A stretch of DNA of 64,000 bases. It comes from UBA6059 sp965227155. GTDB taxonomy: Bacteria > Bacteroidota > Bacteroidia > Cytophagales > Cyclobacteriaceae. The position numbers and the translations under genes are program-made. The notes under the pieces were generated by a model. The model was not told where the DNA came from and did not search any database. It saw only the letters and a program-made list of their open reading frames with translations. The stretch covers positions 496,001 to 560,000 of the forward strand of contig OZ245731.1 of NCBI GenBank assembly GCA_965227155.1, read 5' to 3'. This document shows, piece by piece, positions 26,101-33,212 of this stretch (positions are counted from its first letter, which is position 1; the number at the start of each line of letters is the position of its first letter).

Positions 26101-26761
26101 GCAGATTGTAACTGTAAGCCCGGCGGAATATGACTCCCGAGACCAGATTACCATTACTTTTGATGCGACGGCCTCCATGCCTGCGGGCGCATTGGTGGGT
26201 GTCAATAAAGTTTACATGCATAGTGGTGTAATTACCACAGGTGAATTTGGCACGAGTTGGGAATATGTAATCGGCAACTGGGGGCAGGATGATGGCGTGG
26301 GTGAAATGAGCCCCGTACCTGGCGAACCCAATAAATGGGAGATCACAATTACGCCAAGAACATATTATGGCGTGCCACCCGGTACCAAAATCTACAGATT
26401 GGGCATGGTATTCAGAAGTGCCAACGGATCACTGGAAGGTAAGGGGCCAGGTCTATCTGATATTTTCGTGGATATACCCATTGTAGACGAAGGCTTTATC
26501 ACTTCTACCCCATTACCCAAACATTTAAAATTTTACCCCAATCCGGTCTCCGGCGAAGTAAACATTCATTTTCCTGGTAAATCAAGAATCTCTGATGTTA
26601 GGCTTATCAATATGGCTGGTGTAGAAGTACGAAGCTATGGTGAGCTATATAGTGTGGATGGCAATTATCAGTTGAATCTCAGAGGCCTACCACAGGGTGT
26701 TTATCTGCTACGCTTTTTTGACGGAAAGGCACCTTTTAGTATTAGGCTGGTGAAGGAATAA
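23117..26761 (+). CDS. T9SS-secreted GH13 alpha-amylase-family enzyme with duplicated flanking domains
   Basis: A 1214-residue protein with a signal peptide (about 1-23). Domain order: an E-set-like domain (about 25-150), an Ig-like domain (about 155-250), a CBM48-like segment with V-V-G-D-F-T-N-W (about 270-370), the GH13 barrel (about 400-780), a beta domain, two further copies of the first domain (about 860-985 and 990-1125), and a sorting domain with F-Y-P-N-P-V at about 1135-1214. GH13 regions are complete: D-M-V-L-N-H, R-F-D-L-S-K with nucleophile Asp564, I-L-E-H with acid Glu611, and S-H-D-E with Asp665. It should cleave alpha-glucans such as starch or glycogen outside the cell. No SusC/SusD genes adjoin. 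ATG 23117 is preferred over the TTG two codons upstream. Confidence 0.9.
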   Translation: MKTHLKPLLLLLLSLISTLGYGQIVRIEPSDAKPDDEVKVIYDASEGTGGLVGATKVYMHSGVITSGPDGIAWQYVIGNWGQDDGIGEMTKVAGEDNLWEITLSPTIRDYYEVPEGTNIFRLSMVFRNADGSAEGKGSPGNFEGGEVIGNGDIFVDLDIGLFVNITEPASEIFVESGESFTIKAEVSTSANSIVINIDEGNGPTQIATASNTNNIEASFTPNAAGVYNISVEATVGTATASASKSVDVKIRPAVTQASPPEGLKSGINYNQQDPSKVTLSLLAPDKEFVYVVGDFTNWEINDNFLMRQSSEDPDRFFLEIDGLTPGQEYVYQYWVDGTIRIGDPYADKVADPYNDSFIPESVYPNLPVYDKTEYGIATVLQTNQQPYEWGPEEGNWQRPDPEKLVIYELLVRDFIGSHHYTDLIDSLSYLKNLGINAIELMPIMEFEGNSSWGYNPSYFFAVDKYYGTKNELKSFIEACHKEGIAVILDMVLNHAFGQNAMVRMYFDQLANKPSPDNPWFNPDATHPFNVGYDFNHESPFTKQFVDDVNRYWVEEYHFDGYRFDLSKGFTQTQNPNNVGAWGAYDQSRIDLLTRMADELRAVDEDVYIILEHFADPSEEDVLKADGMMVWGNSNHDMRQLLAGSQLPSTAAIDDPGRVSYIESHDEQRLMYEMLNFGLASGDYDTRQEIIALNRSKLAAAFFYTLPGPKMLWQFQELGYDLDINFNGRTGEKPLPWGPEGLGYYEDEERQKLLKATAAILNLTNEYADVFDNGNIVSQLEGKVRRISITHEELDVEIIGNFGLEKESRSLAFSKAGKWYDFFSGDSLQITGFPFEISLAPGQFHIYLDQKIQAPESNLVENFPTIVSIDPTPFKASEEITITFDATAANPAGTAGLVDAESVYLYAGAVLTAGSLEPTNFVGSLNSAELGAALTRVSGTDNLWQVTLTPQDYFGIQEGQRVFKIALKFRDESGENLGTGRDADFIFFDVEPEEGLQIVTVSPAEYDSRDQITITFDATASMPAGALVGVNKVYMHSGVITTGEFGTSWEYVIGNWGQDDGVGEMSPVPGEPNKWEITITPRTYYGVPPGTKIYRLGMVFRSANGSLEGKGPGLSDIFVDIPIVDEGFITSTPLPKHLKFYPNPVSGEVNIHFPGKSRISDVRLINMAGVEVRSYGELYSVDGNYQLNLRGLPQGVYLLRFFDGKAPFSIRLVKE

Positions 26762-26763
26762 AG

Positions 26764-27189
26764 TTATTTTGACTTAAGCCAATCAAAAGCTTTTTGCAGG
26801 GACTTAAAATAATGGGCATGGCCCATCCCTGCATCCTCCTGATAATGCTTGATTTGCTTGATGGATTGCTTTGCAAAGATATCTTCGGGCAATACGGTGG
26901 CTGCATATAGAACACCTACCTTAAGCATTTCTTGCGTAAACTCTTGCGAGATGTATCGGTGGCTGGCTTCATCCAAAACCTCCATGTGCCGGGAATCAAA
27001 AAGGACTTTATTTGCTTTTTCAAAGATGGCTGCATCTATGGTACGCTGCCCAATTTCCAGCACCTCCTCATGAGAAGCAAACCCATTCCAAATATTGAAT
27101 AATATTCTATCCTTCCTGTTAAACCCTACTTTAATGTATGGCTTATCCATGTAAATGTTGGCGGCACTGATTAGGGTAGCTAGCTGCAT
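26764..27189 (-). CDS. SpoIIAA/STAS-SEC14-like small protein
   Basis: A 141-residue soluble protein. It fits the small STAS/SpoIIAA-like family: an N-terminal strand pair (Y-I-K-V-G-F-N, I-L-F-N-I-W-N-G-F-A-S-H-E-E), V-L-F-D-S-R-H-M (about 62-69) and a helical remainder with A-A-T-V-L-P-E-D. Members are often found as lone genes and their role is unclear. An alternative ATG at 27150 removes 13 residues before M-D-K-P-Y-I. It is convergent with the amylase gene, with two bases between the stops. Confidence 0.6.
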   Translation of the reverse strand: MQLATLISAANIYMDKPYIKVGFNRKDRILFNIWNGFASHEEVLEIGQRTIDAAIFEKANKVLFDSRHMEVLDEASHRYISQEFTQEMLKVGVLYAATVLPEDIFAKQSIKQIKHYQEDAGMGHAHYFKSLQKAFDWLKSK

Positions 27190-27277
27190 ACCAATCTTCC
27201 TTCAATGTTGTCTAATTATTAAGTGAAATTAAAGAAAAGGTATTGGCTTGCATACTTTAGGAGTAGAAAAATAGAAT

Positions 27278-27315
27278 AAACTAATAAAATAGTTTTTAAA
27301 CTAAACAAATAGTTT
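27278..27315 (+). promoter_or_regulatory. Two BlaI-type operator dyads
   Basis: AAACTA-ataaaa-TAGTTT (27278-27295) and AAACTA-aacaaa-TAGTTT (27298-27315) are two perfect 6-bp inverted repeats with identical arms, 20 bases centre to centre. They end 12 bases before the blaI-like ATG. BlaI/MecI repressors bind paired dyads with an ACTA/TAGT-like core, so autoregulation of the operon is very likely. Confidence 0.8.
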
Positions 27316-27327
27316 TAAATTCGGAAT

Positions 27328-27705
27328 ATGAATCAAGAGCTAAAAGAACTCACAAGAGCCGAAGAGCAAATTATGCAGGTGCTTTGGAAGCTAAACAAGG
27401 CTTTCGTTCATGATATCATTGATCAACTTCCTGATCCCAAACCCGCTTACAATACAGTATCCACCATAGTAAGAATTCTTGTTAAAAAAGGGTTTGTTGA
27501 TTTTAAGGCCTATGGTAAAACGCATGAGTATTTCCCTTTGATCAGCAAAGACAACTATCGTAGTTTCTTCCTGCAGGATGTTATGGGAAGGTACTTTGGT
27601 GGTTCTGTAGAATCAATGCTCTCGTTTTTTGCCAAAGACAAGAACCTATCAGCCAAAGACCTTGAGCTTATCATAAAGAAAATAGAAACCGACTTAAAAG
27701 ACTAG
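27328..27705 (+). CDS. BlaI/MecI-family transcriptional repressor
   Basis: A 125-residue protein with the winged helix of BlaI/MecI: L-T-R-A-E-E-Q-I-M-Q-V-L-W-K (about 6-19), recognition helix around A-Y-N-T-V-S-T-I-V-R-I-L (about 43-54), wing G-K-T-H-E-Y, then a dimerisation helix region (about 80-125). In the classical system the repressor is cleaved after its BlaR-type protease senses a signal. Two matching dyads lie just upstream. The protease gene begins 5 bases after the stop, giving a two-gene operon. Confidence 0.9.
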   Translation: MNQELKELTRAEEQIMQVLWKLNKAFVHDIIDQLPDPKPAYNTVSTIVRILVKKGFVDFKAYGKTHEYFPLISKDNYRSFFLQDVMGRYFGGSVESMLSFFAKDKNLSAKDLELIIKKIETDLKD

Positions 27706-27710
27706 CCCCT

Positions 27711-28949
27711 ATGTTATCCCTACAATACATACTTGAAATCATATTATGCCAGGCTGCATTCCTGATTTTTTTTCAGCTATATCTTAGCCACTCGGCCACA
27801 TTCAAAACAATAAGGTATTACTTGCTTGGATCGTTCCTCGCCTCGTTCTTCATTCCACTCATCAGCATAGACTTGTACTTTGCAGACCCAATTTATGGTG
27901 TAAAACTAGATGAATTGGTGGTAGGGAATGCATCTCCAGAGGATGGCAGTACGTCTGCCTCAATAGCGAATGTACTAGGATGGATTTACTTCATTGGTGT
28001 ATCCGCCTTTCTGATAAGGTTTGTTTTCACATTGGTCAAACTGTGGAGGCTCATTGCCCTATCGGAAAAGCATACATACACGAACTACACTATGGTAAAA
28101 ACCGCTGGTGCTACCCCAACTTCTTCGTTTTTCCATTATCTAATCTTAAATGACAGTGTGAAAAACTTAAATGAGCAAGAGCAGCGGATGATCATTGATC
28201 ATGAGCTTACCCATATCAGGGAAAATCATAGCCTGGATATATTTGCCATCAGTATATGTCAAATAGCTTTTTGGTTTAACCCGATGATTTACTGGTACGC
28301 CTGGGCCATCAGGCAAAATCATGAATACCTGGCTGATCAACATAGTGCTGATGGGCAAAGAAAAAACTATGCGAGACTGTTGCTCAATGAAGCCTTAGCA
28401 TATCCGAAGCTATCACTCACAAGTTATTTTGGTGCCAGCAGTACCCTCAAAAGAATAGCTCAACTTGCTACCACACGAAAAAATAGCTGGCACCAGTTCT
28501 TAGCCATTGCGCTTTGCAGCATCTTTATAACCGTTTTATTTGCTTGCAAGAAAGAAACACCACAAGAAGAAGTAGCAAGACTGGCCGGAAAAGACATTTC
28601 TGAGCCAAAAGCAGAAAGCTCTGAAAAAGATGAACCGCTAACCATAGTTGACCAATTGCCAGAGTTTAAAGGTGGCATGGAGGCCTTTTTCAAGCATGTA
28701 GGCAACCAAGTTCTCTACCCTGAAACCGCTAAAAAAGAAGGGATTGAGGGTAAGGTGATGGTGGAATTTGTGGTTGACAAGAATGGAAAAGTAATCAATG
28801 TAAAGGCTAAAAATAGCCTCGGCTATGGCCTGGATGAAGCTGCTATAGCAGCCGTTCAAAGCAGCCCCACCTGGAAACCCGGCAGACACCAGGGAGAAAA
28901 AGTAGCCGTAAAATTGGTGCTACCAGTCACATTTGCTTTGGATAATTAA
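27711..28949 (+). CDS. BlaR-like M56 metalloprotease with C-terminal TonB domain
   Basis: A 412-residue protein with four transmembrane helices in the first about 220 residues. The M56 zinc motif H-E-L-T-H (164-168) lies in the cytoplasmic loop. A further membrane segment (about 265-283) leads to a periplasmic part ending in a TonB C-terminal domain (about 310-410, with Y-P-E-T-A-K-K-E-G-I-E-G and V-N-V-K-A). The penicillin-sensor domain of true BlaR1 is absent; the TonB domain takes its place. Such M56-TonB proteins are frequent in Bacteroidota beside BlaI-type repressors. The signal sensed is unknown; it may be outer-membrane receptor or envelope status (inference). Its 3' end overlaps thiL, convergent, by four bases. 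Confidence 0.87.
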   Translation: MLSLQYILEIILCQAAFLIFFQLYLSHSATFKTIRYYLLGSFLASFFIPLISIDLYFADPIYGVKLDELVVGNASPEDGSTSASIANVLGWIYFIGVSAFLIRFVFTLVKLWRLIALSEKHTYTNYTMVKTAGATPTSSFFHYLILNDSVKNLNEQEQRMIIDHELTHIRENHSLDIFAISICQIAFWFNPMIYWYAWAIRQNHEYLADQHSADGQRKNYARLLLNEALAYPKLSLTSYFGASSTLKRIAQLATTRKNSWHQFLAIALCSIFITVLFACKKETPQEEVARLAGKDISEPKAESSEKDEPLTIVDQLPEFKGGMEAFFKHVGNQVLYPETAKKEGIEGKVMVEFVVDKNGKVINVKAKNSLGYGLDEAAIAAVQSSPTWKPGRHQGEKVAVKLVLPVTFALDN

Positions 28950-29974
28950 AAATGCTTCCAGCCCTGTGCTTTCAGCTGTACCACATTACCGGACTTTGTA
29001 ATCAATAGATTACCCTCTTTCTGCTGCTGAATGTATCCAATCATGGTAATGTCATGATGATTTTTGAGCTTTTCAGCATCTTTTTCAGGAATGGTAAAAA
29101 GTAGCTCATAATCTTCACCTCCATTGAGTACACAGGTGATTGGATCTAGGTTTATTTCTACCGCAGCATCATAAGTCATTTTTGCTATCGGCAGTTTCTC
29201 TTCGTAGATCTTTACTCCTACCCCAGATTGTTTTGCTATGTGGAACAACTCAGAGGCCAGCCCATCGGAAATATCAATCATGCTGGTAGGTTGAATTTCC
29301 AGTGCCGCCAATTCATGTACTATATCCATCCTGGCAGTTGGTTTCAATTGCCGACCTACCATGTAGCCATGATCTTCCAGCTGTGGTTGCATTTCAGGGT
29401 TAGAAAGATATACCTGTTTCTCTCGCTCAAGAATCTGCAAACCTACAAGAGCACCGCCCAGGTCTCCCGATACACAAATTATATCATGCAATCCCGCACC
29501 TTTCCGATAAGCAATTTTCTCTTTAGCGACCCGACCTATTACAGTGATGGAAATAATTAAACCTGCAGTAGAGGCAACTGTGTCTCCACCTGCCAGATCA
29601 ACTTTAAACTCCTCACAGGCAAAGCCTATGCCTTTGTACAGCTCCTCGACAGCTTCAACAGAAAAACGGTTTGACAAGGCCACACTCACCGTAATCTGCT
29701 CTGGCACAGCATTCATAGCTGCAATATCAGATACATTGATGGCTACTGCCTTAAATCCAAGATGCGCCAAGGGCATGTAGGATAAGTCAAAATGTACGCC
29801 CTCAACCAACATATCGGTTGATACCACAGCATAATGATCGCCTTTGTCTATGACAGCAGCATCATCACCTATACCTAAATGTGTGGATTCATGGAATGTC
29901 TTTACATCTTGCTGCAGTCTTTCTATCAGGCCAAACTCGCCCAACTCCCCTATTTCCGTTCTTTTTTCGCTCAT
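28946..29974 (-). CDS. thiL: Thiamine-monophosphate kinase
   Basis: A 342-residue enzyme that phosphorylates thiamine monophosphate to thiamine pyrophosphate with ATP, the last step of the de novo pathway. ThiL marks seen are I-G-D-D-A-A-V-I (about 36-43), V-S-T-D-M-L-V-E-G-V-H-F (about 51-62), A-V-N-V-S-D-I-A-A-M-N-A (about 75-88), D-I-S-D-G-L-A-S-E (about 222-230) and N-G-G-E-D-Y-E-L-L-F. The length is normal. It starts two bases after the stop of the mce gene on the same strand, so the two are co-transcribed although the pathways are unrelated. Confidence 0.93.
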   Translation of the reverse strand: MSEKRTEIGELGEFGLIERLQQDVKTFHESTHLGIGDDAAVIDKGDHYAVVSTDMLVEGVHFDLSYMPLAHLGFKAVAINVSDIAAMNAVPEQITVSVALSNRFSVEAVEELYKGIGFACEEFKVDLAGGDTVASTAGLIISITVIGRVAKEKIAYRKGAGLHDIICVSGDLGGALVGLQILEREKQVYLSNPEMQPQLEDHGYMVGRQLKPTARMDIVHELAALEIQPTSMIDISDGLASELFHIAKQSGVGVKIYEEKLPIAKMTYDAAVEINLDPITCVLNGGEDYELLFTIPEKDAEKLKNHHDITMIGYIQQQKEGNLLITKSGNVVQLKAQGWKHF

Positions 29975-29975
29975 G

Positions 29976-30380
29976 CTATGATTTGATCTCCTGACAAAGC
30001 TCTACCAAAACCCCATTACAAGATTTAGGATGAAGAAAACAGACGAGCTTATTGTCAGCACCTTTTTTTGGTTCCGGATTCAAAATTACAAAACCCTCAC
30101 CCTTCATGCGTTCCATTTCGGCATATATATCATCTACCTCAAAAGCAATGTGGTGTATGCCTTCCCCCTTCTTCTCAATATATTTGGCAATGGCACTTTC
30201 TGGTTTTGTTGCCTCCAAAAGTTCTATTTTGGATTCACCGATCTTAAAAAATGAGGTGTTTACACCCTCCGAAGCAACCTCTTCTACCTTGTAATGTGCT
30301 TCTCCAAAAAGCTTCCTGAATAGGGCATTGCTGTTTTCTAAAGACTTTACTGCAATACCGATGTGCTCTAATCTTTTCAT
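29976..30380 (-). CDS. mce: Methylmalonyl-CoA epimerase
   Basis: A 134-residue vicinal-oxygen-chelate enzyme converting (S)- and (R)-methylmalonyl-CoA. Typical features are the N-terminal H-I-G-I-A-V (metal ligand His), H-H-I-A-F-E-V (about 76-82) and the C-terminal V-L-V-E-L-C-Q with the Glu ligand. It supplies the isomer used by methylmalonyl-CoA mutase, whose subunits are encoded about 22 kb away at 51854-55778. It is followed directly by thiL. Confidence 0.92.
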   Translation of the reverse strand: MKRLEHIGIAVKSLENSNALFRKLFGEAHYKVEEVASEGVNTSFFKIGESKIELLEATKPESAIAKYIEKKGEGIHHIAFEVDDIYAEMERMKGEGFVILNPEPKKGADNKLVCFLHPKSCNGVLVELCQEIKS

Positions 30381-30449
30381 ATTGAATTCAAATGTGTTAT
30401 CTTAAAATATCTAAAAATCTAATCACAGAAGAAACTTCCCGGGCAGGAT

Positions 30450-30477
30450 GAAACTTTTCTTAAAGTTGCAAAGTTTC
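30450..30477. promoter_or_regulatory. 8-bp inverted repeat in a divergent promoter region
   Basis: GAAACTTT (30450-30457) and AAAGTTTC (30470-30477) are exact reverse complements with 12 bases between. They lie in the 139-base gap between the divergent mce and the gene at 30520. A shared operator is possible but unsupported beyond symmetry. Confidence 0.3.
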
Positions 30478-30519
30478 CTTTTGTAATTGATTTTTGCGTC
30501 AATCTACTAAAAACTAAAA

Positions 30520-30930
30520 ATGGATTTAATGACGGAAGTCCATGTTGAAGCTGCAAAAATTCAGAACCAGATCATAAAATTTCTGGGGCTGAAGAATAAT
30601 GAGCTTGTTTTCGAGTACTCCCAGGTTGAAGGTAACAAAGTGAAGTTAGACCTTATTACCATTAACCCCAGGCACAATCAATCTTTCCTTTTCCGATCGG
30701 AAATTGGGTACGATAAAATTGATGCCCTCAAGAAAATGATGGATTATGTAGAGAACCATCGCGAAAAGGAAAGCAGCTTTACCATACAGTGGATGACACA
30801 AGGCCTCAATGAGCTGCAAACGTCATATTTTAGGGCTAAAAGTATATATGATGCCCTTGATAAATTATATTATGGTAGAGATATGAATACCATTACAGTT
30901 TTTAGCGTGGTTTTAAACCCTATTACCTGA
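30520..30930 (+). CDS. Conserved-looking hypothetical protein
   Basis: A 136-residue soluble protein that I cannot assign. It has an N-terminal helix (E-V-H-V-E-A-A-K-I-Q-N-Q-I-I), a strand pair (L-V-F-E-Y-S-Q-V, V-K-L-D-L-I-T-I), a helical middle (I-D-A-L-K-K-M-M-D-Y-V) and F-T-I-Q-W-M-T-Q-G near residue 92. It has no Cys, so a direct Fe-S role is unlikely. It precedes the IscA-like gene by 7 bases, which suggests a shared transcript and possibly a linked function. Confidence 0.7.
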   Translation: MDLMTEVHVEAAKIQNQIIKFLGLKNNELVFEYSQVEGNKVKLDLITINPRHNQSFLFRSEIGYDKIDALKKMMDYVENHREKESSFTIQWMTQGLNELQTSYFRAKSIYDALDKLYYGRDMNTITVFSVVLNPIT

Positions 30931-30937
30931 AATTATT

Positions 30938-31267
30938 ATGATTAACGTTACAGATAAAGCCAAAGAAAGAATCATCGAATTGAGATCTGAAGAAGGATAC
31001 AGCAACAACCATAATGTACGCGTGGCAGTAAAGGGTGGTGGTTGCTCAGGGTTGATGTATGACCTATTGTTCGATGATAAAATCGATCAGGAAAAAGATG
31101 ATATTTTTGAGGATAAGGGCGTAAAGATCATTGTAGATCGCAAAAGCCTACTCTACCTGCTAGGCACTACACTTGATTTCTCTGATGGGTTGAATGGCAA
31201 AGGGTTTCAATTTGTCAATCCTAACGCCAGCAGAACCTGCGGTTGTGGTGAAAGCTTTGCTGTTTAA
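30938..31267 (+). CDS. A-type iron-sulfur carrier (IscA/ErpA/HesB family)
   Basis: A 109-residue protein with the three invariant cysteines of A-type carriers: Cys36 in G-G-G-C-S-G, and Cys101 and Cys103 in T-C-G-C-G-E-S-F. The length and spacing are standard. These proteins accept Fe-S clusters from the scaffold and hand them to target enzymes. It could serve complex I (nuo genes nearby), but that is only proximity. Which paralogue (IscA, ErpA or SufA) cannot be told. Confidence 0.92.
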   Translation: MINVTDKAKERIIELRSEEGYSNNHNVRVAVKGGGCSGLMYDLLFDDKIDQEKDDIFEDKGVKIIVDRKSLLYLLGTTLDFSDGLNGKGFQFVNPNASRTCGCGESFAV

Positions 31268-31310
31268 TATAGCAAAAGCATTTTCCTCACTAAAAGATTT
31301 TCGTGATTGA

Positions 31311-33200
31311 TCAATAGGCCCTTACGGCCACACCCTTCATAAAGTTGATAAAGGCTTTATTAACCACCTTATTTCCTCCAGGTGTTGGATAATCTCCAGT
31401 GAAATACCAGTCTCCCAAATGATTGGGGCATGCTACATGAAGGTTTTCCACTGTTTGATATACCACCTGTAGCTCGGCTTTCATACCCTTGGGCCGTACT
31501 ATATCAGTGATTTTATCTGATATTTCATCATAGCTGAATGGTTCATACAGTTCCTTCACATAGTTGGGTACATGGTCAGAAGCCTCAAGGCTGGCCAGGC
31601 ATTTATCATATACATCATCGAGCATATGATTTAAGCCCCGCTCGTTCAGTAGAGTCAATACAGCCCGGAAAGCGACAAAATCGCGCATGCGGCTCATATC
31701 AATGCCATAGCAATCAGGGAACCTGATTTGCGGTGCAGACGATACGATAACTACCTTTTTGGGATTCAACTTATCGAGCAAGGTAAGAATACTTTTTTCC
31801 AGTGTAGTACCTCTTACGATGGAGTCATCAATGATCACCAGCGTATCTTTATGCTTATTTACTACCTCATAAGTTGTATCATAGACATTGGCCACCAGAT
31901 CATCCCGGTGCTCATCATCGGTAATGAATGTGCGCAGCTTCACGTCTTTAAGCACCAGCTTTTCTACCCTGGGCCTAAAAGAAAGTGTCTCTTCTAAACT
32001 ATCAGGGCTTGGCTTTCCATCCAGAATAATGTCCTTCCTTTTATCAACCAAATAATTATCCATACCGGTCATCAATCCCAAAAAGGAGGTTTCAGCAGTA
32101 TTAGGAATATATGAAAAGATGGTGTTTTTTAAGTCGAAGTTGATGGCTTTGAGTACTTGGGGCACTAGCAATTCACCCAGTTTCCTTCGCTCGTGATAGA
32201 TATCCGGATCGGTACCTCGGGAGAAATAAATCCGCTCAAAGCTGCAACTTTTCTTTTCCAGTGGCTCAATGAATTGCTCCTCCTTGTACTCACCATTTTT
32301 ATTAATGATCAATGCATGCGCAGGCTTTATCTCCTGTATATCGCTGTAATTGCAATTAAAGGCTGTTTTTATCGCAGGCTTCTCAGAAGCTACCACCACA
32401 AACTCATCATCAGCATAATAATAGGCTGGCCTGATACCCGCAGGATCTCGAGCTACAAAAGAGGCACCAGAGCCAATCAATCCAGCCATGGTATAACCAC
32501 CATCAAAATCCCTGCACGAGCGCTCCAATACGGTGCGAAGATCCAGTTCATCTTCTATGATAGAGGTGATTTCCAGGTTTGAATAAGTCTTTTTGTATTT
32601 ATCAAAAATGCGCTGGTTTTCCTCATCCAGAAAATGCCCGATTTTCTCCATAACGGTGACCGTATCAACTACCTCCTTAGGGTGCTGACCAATCTCAATA
32701 AGCTTGTCAAAAAGCTCGTCCACATTGGTCATATTGAAGTTACCCGCTACTACAAGGTTTCTACTACGCCAGTTATTTTGCCTGAGAAATGGATGACAAT
32801 TTTCTATTTTATTGCGACCATGGGTACCATACCGCAAATGCCCTAACCAAAGCTCACCAGTAAACCCATAATTTTTTTTGAGCCACTCTGCATCCAGGTA
32901 CTTTTCGTTGCCTTCGCGCTGTGCCTTTCGCATTTTCTTACCAATCTTCCCGAAGATCAGCTCTATCGGTTGTGATTCTATGGTCCTGTACCTGCTGATG
33001 TATCGGTAGCCGGGCTCCATATTCATCTTAATATTGGCAACCCCAACACCATCCTGCCCTCTATTATGCTGTTTTTGCATCAACAGATACATTTTGTTGA
33101 TTGAATAGGAAGGGGATCCGTATTTGTCTATGTAGTATTGAAGCGGTTTGCGGAGGCGCATCAGGGCAATACCGCATTCATGCTTGATAGAATCGCTCAT
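31311..33200 (-). CDS. purF: Amidophosphoribosyltransferase (long PurF-type)
   Basis: A 629-residue class II glutamine amidotransferase fused to a PRPP-dependent transferase, expected to make phosphoribosylamine, the first purine step. The nucleophile is the Cys of H-E-C-G-I (residue 9), so an 8-residue propeptide must be removed, as in Bacillus PurF. Also visible are Q-H-N-R-G-Q-D-G (about 44-51) and the PRPP loop V-I-I-D-D-S-I-V-R-G-T-T. The protein is clearly longer than the usual 470-510 residues; this long form with W-Y-F-T-G-D-Y-P-T-P-G-G near the end is familiar from Bacteroidota. ATG 33200 is used; the TTG just before it is not needed. It starts 12 bases after nuoN. Confidence 0.85.
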   Translation of the reverse strand: MSDSIKHECGIALMRLRKPLQYYIDKYGSPSYSINKMYLLMQKQHNRGQDGVGVANIKMNMEPGYRYISRYRTIESQPIELIFGKIGKKMRKAQREGNEKYLDAEWLKKNYGFTGELWLGHLRYGTHGRNKIENCHPFLRQNNWRSRNLVVAGNFNMTNVDELFDKLIEIGQHPKEVVDTVTVMEKIGHFLDEENQRIFDKYKKTYSNLEITSIIEDELDLRTVLERSCRDFDGGYTMAGLIGSGASFVARDPAGIRPAYYYADDEFVVVASEKPAIKTAFNCNYSDIQEIKPAHALIINKNGEYKEEQFIEPLEKKSCSFERIYFSRGTDPDIYHERRKLGELLVPQVLKAINFDLKNTIFSYIPNTAETSFLGLMTGMDNYLVDKRKDIILDGKPSPDSLEETLSFRPRVEKLVLKDVKLRTFITDDEHRDDLVANVYDTTYEVVNKHKDTLVIIDDSIVRGTTLEKSILTLLDKLNPKKVVIVSSAPQIRFPDCYGIDMSRMRDFVAFRAVLTLLNERGLNHMLDDVYDKCLASLEASDHVPNYVKELYEPFSYDEISDKITDIVRPKGMKAELQVVYQTVENLHVACPNHLGDWYFTGDYPTPGGNKVVNKAFINFMKGVAVRAY

Positions 33201-33212
33201 CAATTGTTAGGG

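Noticed and set aside
27711..28949. Beta-lactam resistance sensor BlaR1
   Set aside because: The penicillin-binding sensor domain is missing and a TonB C-terminal domain is present instead; no beta-lactamase gene adjoins.
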